DNA from: an uncultured Roseobacter sp.
GTDB lineage: Bacteria; Pseudomonadota; Alphaproteobacteria; Rhodobacterales; Rhodobacteraceae
DNA length: 64,000 nt
NCBI RefSeq assembly: GCF_947493125.1
Contig: NZ_CANLQB010000011.1
Coordinates: forward strand, 1 to 64,000
Reading direction: 5' to 3'
The notes under the pieces are model-generated. The model searched no databases and was not told the origin of the DNA. It saw only the letters and a list, made by a program, of their open reading frames with translations. A program made the position numbers and the translations under genes. Of this stretch, positions 33,136-42,569 are shown piece by piece (the first letter of the stretch is position 1; the number at the start of each line of letters is the position of its first letter).

Positions 33136-34755
33136 ATGGTCACAACAGAAGCTGATATCACCGCACCCACGCCGCCTCGCCGTGCTCTGGTCGCGGCGGC
33201 TCTCCTGCTTATTGGTGAGTTGGCAGCCATCGGGTTGATCTTCAAGCATAGCATATCGTTCAACTGTCACGAGAATTGGTCGCCAGGCATATGCAGCGCG
33301 GCCAGCGGCACCTTGGTTGCCGTCTACTGCATGCTTGCAGCCTTGTTCTTGTTCTACATGTTTTATCCCAGCGTATTGCGGGCGCTCTTCCAGCAGGCGG
33401 GTTCACGCAGCGCACCACTTGCCATGAATCTCGCTGGTGTGGCTTTGGCGCTCGTCCCAGTCACATTTCTGCGCAATGGGGCGGGTACTGATGTTATTGC
33501 GCCTGCCTTTTCATTCTGGATCAGTGGCATGGCACTCCTTCTTGGAGGGGTGATGCTCTATCTCGCACCAATGCCGCGGTGGCTTGGATTCCTGCGTGTG
33601 CATGGAATGACCATCATGCCCATGCTGGCAGCTGCTGCGGCCACACCCTGGCTCGCCATGCAGATCCGACCGCTGTGGCGGCTCGAGACGATCTCGCAGA
33701 TTACCTTTGACGCCGTCACTGCCGTTGTGCGCAGTCTTGGATATCAAGTTAATACGCCCGAAAACACCAAAGTCATCGGGGAAGGCGACTTCTACATCAA
33801 CGTGGCGCCTGCGTGCTCCGGGGTTGAAGGGTTTGCGCTGGTCACAGTTTTCGTATCGCTCTATCTTTGGCTTTTTCGTCAGGATCTGCGCTTCCCGAGG
33901 GCACTTCTGCTCTTTCCAATCGGGTTGATGGCATCGGCGCTCTTTAACGTGCTGCGCATTGCAATTCTTCTGATCATCGGTCTGGAGGGAAATCCGGAGC
34001 TGGCCGTTGGCGGGTTTCATTCCCACGCAGGCTGGTTGATGTTCACACTTGTCGCCTTGGGGATTGTGGGTCTTGCTCAGACGGTACCGGCGCTGCAAAA
34101 GGCGGCCCCCGCCGAGAACAGCCCGTCAAAAGAAACCGCTCCTGCCTTGCCGCTCCTTCAGGACCCGGTCGTCGCGCAGATCCTGCCCTTCGCCATCTTC
34201 ATGTTCAGCGCGCTACTTGCGCAAGTCTTCGCCTCAAGCCCCGGTGTTGTATACCCCTTGCGGGTTTTGGCCATGGGCGCCGCGCTCGCACTGTTCCTGC
34301 CGCTCTATCGGCGCCTCGATTGGCAACTTGACGGGGTTGCGATTGGTGCAGGTGCGCTCGTCGGATTGATGTGGGTCCTCATTCCTGTTGATGCCACCGA
34401 GAGCGCTCCCTACGGCACCTTGGCTGGTGGACTGCTGATCGGATGGTTCATCCTACGCGGTGTCGGCACCATTCTCTTCGTGCCAGTGATCGAAGAACTT
34501 TTCTTCCGAGGATATCTCGAAAGGCGACTGCGATTTGGCGGCGGGCTCAGATGGCGTCTCCTCGCCGCGCTGATTACGGCTTGCCTGTTTGCAGCTTTGC
34601 ATGACCGCTGGATGGAAGCCCTTGTTGCTGGTCTGGTCTTCTCGTGGGTTATGGCGCGTCGCGGATCAGTGGTAGATGCGATTGTTGCACATGCGGCTGC
34701 CAATGCGCTTGTCTACGCTGTTGCGCTCGCCACCGGCAATCTCAGTATAATTTGA
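33136..34755 (+). CDS. xrtE: Exosortase E fused to CPBP intramembrane protease
   Basis: A 539-residue polytopic inner-membrane protein. Residues about 1-320 are an exosortase with the catalytic triad Cys227 (ACSGVEG), Arg274 (FNVLRIA) and His in FHSHAGW (295 or 297). Residues about 345-539 are a CPBP (CAAX-type, Abi) protease with Glu453-Glu454 and Arg458 in IEELFFRGY, His489 in LHDRWM, and His519/Asn523 in AHAAANAL. This exact fusion is known as the exosortase E/protease of the VPEID-CTERM system. It should cut the VPEI tail in the adjacent miniprotein and transfer or release it; the role of the fused protease is not established. ATG 33136 lies in GCTGATCTGCCATGG with a weak ribosome-binding site. 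Confidence 0.92.
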   Translation: MVTTEADITAPTPPRRALVAAALLLIGELAAIGLIFKHSISFNCHENWSPGICSAASGTLVAVYCMLAALFLFYMFYPSVLRALFQQAGSRSAPLAMNLAGVALALVPVTFLRNGAGTDVIAPAFSFWISGMALLLGGVMLYLAPMPRWLGFLRVHGMTIMPMLAAAAATPWLAMQIRPLWRLETISQITFDAVTAVVRSLGYQVNTPENTKVIGEGDFYINVAPACSGVEGFALVTVFVSLYLWLFRQDLRFPRALLLFPIGLMASALFNVLRIAILLIIGLEGNPELAVGGFHSHAGWLMFTLVALGIVGLAQTVPALQKAAPAENSPSKETAPALPLLQDPVVAQILPFAIFMFSALLAQVFASSPGVVYPLRVLAMGAALALFLPLYRRLDWQLDGVAIGAGALVGLMWVLIPVDATESAPYGTLAGGLLIGWFILRGVGTILFVPVIEELFFRGYLERRLRFGGGLRWRLLAALITACLFAALHDRWMEALVAGLVFSWVMARRGSVVDAIVAHAAANALVYAVALATGNLSII

Positions 34756-35080
34756 GTTGCCGCATCTGGTTGCGGACGTGTGGTTTGCGGCGCCCGACAA
34801 CGGCGCGCGCAACGCGCTACCCCTAAAAACGACCGGTAGCATTGACCCTCAAAGAGCTGATTTAATGACGGCATGGTCATTGTCCATAAGGCGCATTGGT
34901 AGCGTCCGGATAACGTCGCATAGCGAGTTTTCCGGAGCCAAATCAAACTGCGTCTCAATATGCCCGCGGACGGCGCAAGCTATTGCTTTGGGATCGAAGC
35001 TATCCATTAATGCATCGAAGCGACCGTGACCACTCCGCGTTATGTTCGTACATTGGCCTCCATAGACGGGTCGGCGGCCT
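34756..35080. other. Intergenic region downstream of xrtE
   Basis: 325 bp between convergent genes. A minus-strand frame from ATG 35007 to a stop at 34849 would encode 52 residues (MDSFDPKAIACAVRGHIETQ at the start) with natural-looking amphipathic composition, and the frame stays open upstream into the LysR end. There is no ribosome-binding site and no family match, so it is either a very small gene or a scrap. No clear terminator hairpin was seen. Confidence 0.35.
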
Positions 35081-35962
35081 TTAAGTACCCGGCGCTGAAA
35101 GAACCTCTGTAAGCAACTGATTGGGAAACTTCCGACGAATGGTTACGGCGTAGAACACCTCAGTGATTTCATCGAGACGGGCGAATTCCACGAGTTTCCC
35201 GGAGGCGAGTTCATCTTTCACGACAATAGGCGGGATCACGGCGACACCGACATCGGCGCGGGCCAGCAGCCGAAGCATTGCCATATCGTCCGCCTCTGCG
35301 GCGATCTTGGGGACCAGTCTTTGCCGTTCCACCATGGCATCAAAGCCGGCGCGCAATGCCGTTTCCGGCGTCGGGAGGATCAGCGGATGCGCGGCGACGA
35401 TGCCCCGCGGCTTGGCGTTGTCAGCCAGCATTCTGCCACGCGTTCCGACGAAGCTCACCGGTTGTTCGTCCAGACGATGGACAAGATAGGGGCTTGTGGC
35501 ATCTCGTGCTGGGACCAAATTCGTGAGCACGACGTCAAGTGAGAGGGCATCGAGACCTCGCAGCAGATCCTCTTGTGAGCCTGATCGAAGCACAACTTCC
35601 ACGTCATCGCGACCGACCATAGGGCGCAGAAAGGAGAGCTGGAAGTTGCGGGACAGCGTAGCCAGTGCACCCACACGGAGTGTTTGACGTTTTGTAGCCG
35701 ACCTTCTGAGAGTGGCCGACAAATCATCTGCTGTGCGGAAGATCTCTTCTGCATGATCCAAAGCTATGCGTCCTGCCTCGGTTAACACCAGATTGCGTCC
35801 GCTGCGCTCAAACAGATTTTGATTTAGTGAGGCTTCCAGCGCTTTGATCTGAGTTGAGACAGCGGACTGTGAGATATTCAACGTCCGGGCAGCGCCCGTG
35901 AGGGTGCCATCACGTGCAACGGCATGAAAGAGACGTAGATGATGGAGATTAAGTGTGGCCAT
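35081..35962 (-). CDS. LysR-family transcriptional regulator (NhaR-like)
   Basis: A 293-residue LysR regulator. The N-terminal winged helix-turn-helix reads LNLHHLRLFHAVARDGTLTG and LNISQSAVSTQIKALE, and the effector domain spans about 90-290. The opening LxLHHLRLF and the LTEAGRIALDHAEEIF segment resemble NhaR-type members more than typical catabolic regulators. No divergent partner gene is present: upstream lies a degenerate IS3 element, so its former target may have been displaced, or it may act on xrtE-region or distant genes. Confidence 0.9.
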   Translation of the reverse strand: MATLNLHHLRLFHAVARDGTLTGAARTLNISQSAVSTQIKALEASLNQNLFERSGRNLVLTEAGRIALDHAEEIFRTADDLSATLRRSATKRQTLRVGALATLSRNFQLSFLRPMVGRDDVEVVLRSGSQEDLLRGLDALSLDVVLTNLVPARDATSPYLVHRLDEQPVSFVGTRGRMLADNAKPRGIVAAHPLILPTPETALRAGFDAMVERQRLVPKIAAEADDMAMLRLLARADVGVAVIPPIVVKDELASGKLVEFARLDEITEVFYAVTIRRKFPNQLLTEVLSAPGT

Positions 35963-36091
35963 GTTTCCAATTAGTAGAACAGTTTCTCAAAAATGTGAGT
36001 TTTATCTAATTCTTGCCAGTGCTGAGGTGAACTCCTTTGCCAGTTCGGGGCCGCTCTAGGCACCGGTGGCCTTGCCTTTTTGCCGGATCTA

Positions 36092-37650
36092 TTATGGCAC
36101 CCACTGTGCCGACATTGGCAATGAGCCGATAGGGTGGAGCGCCCTGTTTGATGAACACCTGTCGAGCGAGCCGAACAGTGCCCCAGTGTCGAAAACGTGT
36201 CTGACGTCAGGGATTTTGGAACAGATGGCTCCCTGATCTAAGAGAGGGTCTGGCGCATCTGATAGGTTTGATTGTGCGGCGGATTTGCGGTGAAGCAAGC
36301 GTCGCGTTTCGATGGTCTTTCGTTTGATCCTTTCTCGTTGTTGCAGAATGGTCTGACCCCGTCCGAAGTAAACAGCAGCGGGCGTTAGGTTCTGCAAACT
36401 CTCGTGATAGCGTCGATGGTTGTAGTACTCGACGAAGGCGTCGATCCGTTGCCTGAGATCTCCTGGCCGGCAGTAATTTTCAAGCAGAATGCGGTTCTTG
36501 AGGGTCTGGTGCCAACGTTCGATCGTGCCCTGGGTCTGCGGGTGATACGGAGCGCCTCGGACGTGGTCCATCTTCTGATCCTCAAGCCAACCGGCCAGTT
36601 CGTTAGATACGTAACTAGACCCATTGTCGCTGAGCAGGCGCGGCTTGTGCAGGACCGTTGCCTGATCACACCCCGAACCAGATCGAGCGTGTCGGTCACA
36701 TCCTCGGTCTTCATCTTCTTGCAGAGCTTCCAGGCGATGATGTAGCGACTGTAGTCGTCTAGGATCGTGGACAGGTAGAACCAGCTCCAGCCGATGACCT
36801 TGAGATAGGTGAAGTCGGTTTGCCAGAGTTGATTGGGCCGGGATGTCTTGTCCCTGAACTCGTCGGCAGCCGACAGAACCACGTAGGCCGGGCTGGTGAT
36901 CAGGTCGTAGGATTTGAGGATGCGATAGACCGAAGCCTCTGACACAAAATACTTTTCCGTGTCGGTGAACTGAACCGCGAGCTCGCGCGGCGACAGATCG
37001 CTTTCCTTCAGGGCCAGATCCTTGATCTTCTCGCGCACCGGCTCTGGGATGCGGTTCCAGACCTGTGACGGCTTTGGACTTCGATCCTCAATCCCTCGGG
37101 GCCACCCGACAGATACCGGTCATACCAACGGTAAAAGGTCGTTCTGGGGATGCCCAGCTTGTCCAGCGTGCGTTTCGTCGGGAGATGCGACCCGTCGACG
37201 AGGCGGATAATCTCCAGCTTCTCGGATGCCGCCCTCTCGGCAGATTTGGCTTGGCCAAATCGCTTGCCGGGTAATAGATACCTCATGCGTCGTCGTCCCC
37301 ATGCGCGATCATGCTTTTTTGAGCAACCGCAGTTCCAAAGCTTGCTCTGCCACGACCTACCTAAGATCACGGGATTCCCGCCGCAGGTCTTTGACTTCGG
37401 TTGACGTCGCTGCACGCACGGTGTCGCCTGCAAGGCGTTTCTTGCCAGGCTCAAGGAACTCCTTGGACCAGCTGTAATGCAAGCTCCGAGCGATGCCTTC
37501 ACGGCGGCAATGGTCAGCGCGGAGGACAAAGCAAGCGCCAAAAGAGACTCGAGATAGATCGAATCCGGTAGCCGCCATCGCCGCTTGGCTCGCCCATCAA
37601 TCGCGTTGTCGCTCACGTCGATTCGACATGCCTCCTCGCTCAATCTTGCG
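36092..37650 (-). pseudogene. Degenerate IS3-family insertion sequence (OrfA/OrfB remnants)
   Basis: A full-length but broken IS3-type transposase on the minus strand. OrfA text: DHCRREGIARSLHYSWSKEF and EFLEPGKKRLAGDT, with an in-frame stop after ESRDLR and then VVAEQALELRLLKK. OrfB text: LDKLGIPRTTFYRWYDRYL, a frameshift near 37085, REKIKDLALKESDLSPREL, the DDE-type integrase residues in QTDFTYLKV and DDYSRYI, a frameshift near 36680, then DNGSSYV and GAPYHPQTQGTIERWHQ through YYNHRRYHESL. At least three lesions make it inactive. Ends are approximate: no matching terminal repeats or target duplication could be assigned. It sits between the LysR gene and the nucleoside-uptake operon. Confidence 0.85.
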
Positions 37651-37804
37651 CGCAGGCTTTATGGCAAGAACTTGTTTCCGAATGGATAAAGCGCGACAGA
37701 GTTGGTCACGTTTTGATTGAGACACTTTGGAAAAATGGGCGGGAAAGGAAAACTATAGCTGATTTGAGGGTCGTGGACCCGGGCCCGTTGACTCAAAACG
37801 CAAG

Positions 37805-37828
37805 AAGGCCCCGCAATCGCGGAGCCTT
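37805..37828 (-). terminator. Rho-independent terminator of the xdh/nucleoside operon
   Basis: A stem of AAGGCCCCGC (37805-37814) with GCGGAGCCTT (37819-37828), loop of four, one mismatch. It lies 19 bp beyond the stop of the BMP substrate-binding gene. On the minus-strand transcript the hairpin is followed by CUUGCGUUUU, a short U-rich tail. Confidence 0.7.
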
Positions 37829-37846
37829 TGTTTCAGGTGGCGAGCT

Positions 37847-38926
37847 TCATTGCGGGATTTCGCCGGTGAGACCTTCGACGTAGAAATTCATCCCGGCAAG
37901 CGTGGCATCGTCGGCAACTTCACCTTCTGCTAACCAGTCGCTGCCGTCCTGTTTTTTGATCGGGCCTGTGAAAGGGTGGTAGGAGCCATCTGCAATCGCG
38001 GCCTTCATCGCGAGCGCTTCCTCTTTCACATCGGCGGGCACGGCATCGGAGATTTCACCAATGCCAACCATACCAGCGCCGATACCATCCCACGTATCCG
38101 TGCTTTCCCAAGTGCCATCCATCACCGCCTTAGTCCGCGCGACATAATAGGGGCCCCATTCATCGATGATCGAAGAAACGCGCGGGAACGGCGCGTATTG
38201 AGCCATGTCGGAGGCCTGGCCGAAGGTCACGACGTCGCCGGCTTCCTGAGCGGCGGCTTGAGGCGCCGTGGAGTCGGTGTGCTGGAGGACCACATCCGCA
38301 CCCTGCTCAATCAGGGCACGCGCAGCGTCGGCTTCCTTTGCAGGATCAAACCATGTGTAGGCCCAGATGATCTTGAACTCGACATCAGGATTGACCTTGG
38401 CGGCGTGGATATAGGCCGCGTTGATGCCACGGATGACTTCGGGGATCGGATAGGATGCGATGTAACCGACAATGTTTGACTTGGTCATCTTGCCGGCGAT
38501 GTGACCCTGGATCGCACGGCCTTCGTAGAAGCGCGCCGAATAGGTCGAGACATTGTCAGCGCGCTTGTAGCCGGTCGCATGCTCGAATTTCACATCAGGA
38601 AACTTCTTGGCGATGTTGATGGTCGCATCCATATACCCAAAGGACGTCGTGAAAATCAGATCGGCGCCATCAAGCGCCATCTGCGTCATCACACGTTCGC
38701 TGTCCGGACCCTCGGCCACGTTCTCGACGTAGACAGTCTCGACTGCATCTCCGAGTTGTTCTTCGACCATGAGACGGCCCTTGTTGTGCTCATAGGTCCA
38801 GCCGCCGTCGCCGATAGGACCGACGTAGACAAAGCCAACCTTTGTCTTCTCGTGACCATCCGCGGCGACGCCAGTGGCCAAACCCAATGCAACAGCGGCA
38901 CTGGTCAGAAAAGTAGTGAGTTTCAT
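37847..38926 (-). CDS. BMP-family nucleoside/purine ABC transporter substrate-binding protein
   Basis: A 359-residue periplasmic protein with a Sec signal (LTTFLTSAAVALGLATGVAA) ending in AxA rather than a lipobox Cys. The BMP/PnrA family opening VGFVYVGPIGDGGWTYEHN is clear, as is TTSFGYMDATINIAKKFP. It captures purine bases or nucleosides for the three downstream-encoded transporter parts. Last gene of the minus-strand operon with xdhABC, which supports a purine such as hypoxanthine, xanthine or guanosine as ligand. Confidence 0.92.
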   Translation of the reverse strand: MKLTTFLTSAAVALGLATGVAADGHEKTKVGFVYVGPIGDGGWTYEHNKGRLMVEEQLGDAVETVYVENVAEGPDSERVMTQMALDGADLIFTTSFGYMDATINIAKKFPDVKFEHATGYKRADNVSTYSARFYEGRAIQGHIAGKMTKSNIVGYIASYPIPEVIRGINAAYIHAAKVNPDVEFKIIWAYTWFDPAKEADAARALIEQGADVVLQHTDSTAPQAAAQEAGDVVTFGQASDMAQYAPFPRVSSIIDEWGPYYVARTKAVMDGTWESTDTWDGIGAGMVGIGEISDAVPADVKEEALAMKAAIADGSYHPFTGPIKKQDGSDWLAEGEVADDATLAGMNFYVEGLTGEIPQ

Positions 38927-38979
38927 GTTTAGAGTTTCCCCGTGTTAAACCGCCCCTTATGTGAGGCGTTGTTTGGCCC

Positions 38980-39900
38980 CTAGCTGGAGGCATGGAATGT
39001 GCGGCCCAAAGAGCCGGGTGCTGCGCTTTTGTCCGCAGAGAGGATCACCAATACGATGATGGTGATGATGTAGGGTGACATTGCCAGATATTCGACGGGA
39101 ATGGCAACGCCTGCGCCTTGCAGATTGAGTTGCAGTTGGGCGATCCCGCCAAAAAGATAGGCACCCAAAAGGACGCGCCACGGCTTCCAGCTTGCGAAGA
39201 CAACCAGGGCGAGCGCGATCCAGCCAACACCGGCCGTCATACCTTCTGTCCATTGTGGCACGCGGATCAGGGAGATGTAGGCGCCACCCATGCCGGCGAG
39301 CGCGCCGCCGAACATGATCGCAAGTGTGCGGATGCGGACAACCTTGTAGCCCAGAGCATGAGCGGCGTCGTGGTTCTCTCCCACGGCGCGCAAGACCAAA
39401 CCAACACGGGTGAATTTCAGCGTGGCCCAGACTCCGGCAACGAAGAGGATACCGATGTAGAGAATGGGGTCATGGGAGAATATGATCGGACCCAGTACAG
39501 GGATCTCGGCAAGCGGACCGAGATTGACATCACCCATACGGGGCGGCTTGACACCAACATAGCCTTGGCCCAGCAGCGCCGAGAGGCCGAGCCCGAAGAG
39601 CGTCAGCGCAAGCCCTGACGCCACCTGATTGGCCAGAGCGACTTGCGTGAGGAGCGCGAAGAGCAGGCTCAAGGCGGCTCCGCCAGCCGCCGCCGCGACA
39701 AAACCAGCGAGCGGTGAGTTGGTTTCGACCGCAATCGCAAAGCCACAGATCGCACCCACGATCATCATGCCCTCCACCCCTAGGTTCAGCACGCCAGCTC
39801 GCTCGACAACCAGTTCGCCTGTCGCAGCCAGCAAGATTGGGGTTGCGGCGCTCATCAAGGCTGCGATGAGAAGAATGGGATTGATGGCGGACAGGTCCAT
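38980..39900 (-). CDS. Nucleoside ABC transporter permease 2
   Basis: A 306-residue inner-membrane permease of the branched-chain amino acid/BMP transporter class, about eight helices. Family text includes GELVVERAGVLNLGVEGMM and RAVGENHDAAHALGYKV, the latter being the coupling-helix region facing the ATPase. Ends TFHASS; 53 bp before the BMP gene. The start abuts permease 1 (stop at 39901). Confidence 0.93.
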   Translation of the reverse strand: MDLSAINPILLIAALMSAATPILLAATGELVVERAGVLNLGVEGMMIVGAICGFAIAVETNSPLAGFVAAAAGGAALSLLFALLTQVALANQVASGLALTLFGLGLSALLGQGYVGVKPPRMGDVNLGPLAEIPVLGPIIFSHDPILYIGILFVAGVWATLKFTRVGLVLRAVGENHDAAHALGYKVVRIRTLAIMFGGALAGMGGAYISLIRVPQWTEGMTAGVGWIALALVVFASWKPWRVLLGAYLFGGIAQLQLNLQGAGVAIPVEYLAMSPYIITIIVLVILSADKSAAPGSLGRTFHASS

Positions 39901-40983
39901 TTATGCGGTCTCCGCGCGGCCGATACGCAGCCGATAGTTGGTGAACAGATCCAGAGCGAGTAAGAAGAAGAGCAGCATGCCCTGGAAGACCTGGATTGCG
40001 GCAGCAGGCAGCCCCAATTGGCTCTGGGCGATGTCACCCCCGATGTAGGTGAGCGCCATCAAGAGCCCCGCCATAACGATACCGATGGGGTGCAGCCGAC
40101 CAAGAAAGGCGACGATGATCGCTGTGAACCCGTAGCCAACATTGAAATCAATGCTGACCTGGCCTGCCGGACCTGAGACCTCAAACAAGCCTGCAAGGCC
40201 CGCGAGCACGCCGGAGGTGCCGAGACAAAAGAGGACAAGGCGGCTGGGGTTCACGCCCGCAAACCGCGCGGCTCGTGGTGCCTCGCCCGTGACCCGAACG
40301 GCAAAACCCAAGCGATGTCGAGAGAGCAGCACATAAGCGAATATCACAGCGATGAACGCTGCGACGACGCCCCAATGCATACCCGTACCCGTGATGAGCT
40401 CCGCGTTGTGTGCACTGTCATATTGCTGCAGATTGCGGCTTCCGGGAAAGCCGAAGCCCTCCGGATTTTTGAGCAATCCCAGAGACATTGATGCCAGAAA
40501 CTGCTCGGCCACATAGACCAGCATCAGCGAAACCAGGATTTCATTCGTCCCAAAGCGCACCTTCAGGACCGCGGGGATCATGGCCCAGATCCACCCTCCC
40601 AGAGCACCGGCCAATACCATTCCAGGAAAGATCAATCTGCTCTCGGCGGGATAGAACGCCAGGCCCAACCCCGCACCAAAAAACGCGCCCATGATATACT
40701 GGCCTTCCGCGCCAATGTTCCAGATCCCCGCTTTGAAACCAAGGCTGAGACCGATGGCGATCAATACCAGGGGCGCCCCCTTGATAAGGAGTTGCGGGCG
40801 GTAGAAAAATGCGAATTCGCCAAACAGTGGCTCCCAAAAGATCGTGAGGATCGACTGGATCGGGTCCTTGCCCAATGCGGCGAACAGAAGTCCGCCAAAA
40901 AAGAAAGTCGCCAACACAGCAAATAGCGGTGTCAGATAAGCAAACGCACGACTGGACTGTGGACGTTTCTCAAGCCGGATCAT
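39901..40983 (-). CDS. Nucleoside ABC transporter permease 1
   Basis: A 360-residue inner-membrane permease, larger partner of the pair. It has an N-terminal helix after a charged start (MIRLEKRPQSSRAFAYL), then GAPLVLIAIGLSLGFKAGIW with NIGAEGQYIMG, and RVTGEAPRAARFAGVNP as the coupling segment. Its stop directly abuts the permease 2 start with no gap. Lies 71 bp downstream of the ATPase gene. Confidence 0.93.
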   Translation of the reverse strand: MIRLEKRPQSSRAFAYLTPLFAVLATFFFGGLLFAALGKDPIQSILTIFWEPLFGEFAFFYRPQLLIKGAPLVLIAIGLSLGFKAGIWNIGAEGQYIMGAFFGAGLGLAFYPAESRLIFPGMVLAGALGGWIWAMIPAVLKVRFGTNEILVSLMLVYVAEQFLASMSLGLLKNPEGFGFPGSRNLQQYDSAHNAELITGTGMHWGVVAAFIAVIFAYVLLSRHRLGFAVRVTGEAPRAARFAGVNPSRLVLFCLGTSGVLAGLAGLFEVSGPAGQVSIDFNVGYGFTAIIVAFLGRLHPIGIVMAGLLMALTYIGGDIAQSQLGLPAAAIQVFQGMLLFFLLALDLFTNYRLRIGRAETA

Positions 40984-41054
40984 ATAGGCACTCGGTCGTC
41001 ATCCGGCTTTTCTCAAATCTCATAAACCATTGAAGTAATTTCTTTTTCGGAGAT

Positions 41055-42569
41055 CTAGACATGTGCCACCTCCATGCCGTGTGCGCCGCCCATCATCAAG
41101 CCGATTTGTTCCATGCTGAGGCCCGCCGTGGGCTGTGGAGCCGACAACCGACCTTCGTTCAGCGCGGCGAAACGGTCCGCTATCTCCATCAGTTCATCAA
41201 GGTCTTGGCTGATCACGATCACCGCCGCGCCACCTTCCGCCAGATCGAGGAGAGCCTGCCTGATGGCGGCTGCGGCCGACGCGTCGACGCCCCAGGTCGG
41301 TTGGTTGACAACAAGCACCTCCGGGCGTTGCAGAACCTCGCGGCCGATGACAAATTTTTGCAGATTGCCCCCAGAAAGTGACCCTGCCGCGTTTTCGGCC
41401 CCCGGGGTGCGCACATCGAAGGCGTCAATAATATTCTCCGCAAAGCCCTGAGCTGCCTGCCAGTTCAGAAATCCGCCAGTTTCGAGGCCTTCGCGCGCGG
41501 CACCTGTCAGCATCGCGTTTTCGGTGAGTGACATCCCTGGGGCTGCTGCATGGCCAAGACGTTCTTCGGGCGCCGCCAGCAGGCCTAGCACGCGCCGTGG
41601 GTTCGGCCCGAGCCCACCAATATCCTGTCCTTTCAGATGCAGCATGCCAGCAGGGGCCCGGATCTCGCCGGACAACGCAGCAAGCAACTCGTCTTGGCCA
41701 TTGCCAGCCACACCGCCGATTCCGAGAATTTCACCTTGGCGCAACTCCAACGAAATCTCCCGAAGCGGCAATCCGAATGCTGTCGAAGAGGGCAGGGACA
41801 ACTTATGGAGAGACAACATGGTCGGGCCCGGCATCACACCTGCGCGGCTTGGCGTGGACAGTACCTTGCCGACCATCATCTCAGCCATGTCTCGCGCTGT
41901 CGTCTCGCGCGGGATGCATTCTCCGACAACCTTGCCCAAACGGAGGATCGTTGCCGTATCACACAGTGCGCGGATTTCCTCAAGCTTATGGGATATATAG
42001 AGAATTGCCGTTCCCTCTGCACTTAGCTTGCGTAGGGTTTCGAACAGGATTTCGACTTCTTGCGGGGTCAGCACGGATGTGGGCTCGTCCATGATCAGCA
42101 GTGTCGGCTTCTGCAGCAGGCAACGTATGATCTCAACGCGTTGGCGTTCGCCAGCGGAAAGGTCACCGACAATCCTGTCCGGTGCCAACGGCAACCCGTA
42201 GGTGTCAGACACCTCTCTGATCCGGCGGGAAAGATCGCGCAGCCTTGGCGCATTCTCCATACCCAACGCGATGTTTTCAGCGACGCTAAGCGCATCGAAA
42301 AGCGAAAAATGCTGGAACACCATACCAACGCCAGCGGCTCGGGCCGCGCGCGGCTCTACCGGTGCGAAGGGGGCGCCATGTATCTGCATCTCGCCCGCGT
42401 CGGGTTTGACCAGACCATAGATCATCTTCACCAGCGTTGACTTGCCCGCCCCATTCTCACCCAAAAGTGCGTGTATCTCGCCCGGCGCGATCTGAAGCGA
42501 GACATTGTCGTTCGCAACAACGCCGGGATACGCCTTTGTCAGGTTCCGCAGTGACAAAAGAGAACTCAT
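41055..42569 (-). CDS. Nucleoside ABC transporter ATPase (double-domain)
   Basis: A 504-residue protein with two ABC domains in tandem, as usual for BMP/sugar-type importers. Domain 1 has GENGAGKSTLV, LSAGERQRVEIIR and LLIMDEPTSVL. Domain 2 has a degenerate Walker A (GVAGNGQDELL) but retains LSGGNLQKFVIGRE and VVNQPTWGVD. One competent and one structural site is the family norm. Start overlaps the xdhC stop by four bases, tying purine uptake directly to xanthine dehydrogenase. Confidence 0.93.
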   Translation of the reverse strand: MSSLLSLRNLTKAYPGVVANDNVSLQIAPGEIHALLGENGAGKSTLVKMIYGLVKPDAGEMQIHGAPFAPVEPRAARAAGVGMVFQHFSLFDALSVAENIALGMENAPRLRDLSRRIREVSDTYGLPLAPDRIVGDLSAGERQRVEIIRCLLQKPTLLIMDEPTSVLTPQEVEILFETLRKLSAEGTAILYISHKLEEIRALCDTATILRLGKVVGECIPRETTARDMAEMMVGKVLSTPSRAGVMPGPTMLSLHKLSLPSSTAFGLPLREISLELRQGEILGIGGVAGNGQDELLAALSGEIRAPAGMLHLKGQDIGGLGPNPRRVLGLLAAPEERLGHAAAPGMSLTENAMLTGAAREGLETGGFLNWQAAQGFAENIIDAFDVRTPGAENAAGSLSGGNLQKFVIGREVLQRPEVLVVNQPTWGVDASAAAAIRQALLDLAEGGAAVIVISQDLDELMEIADRFAALNEGRLSAPQPTAGLSMEQIGLMMGGAHGMEVAHV

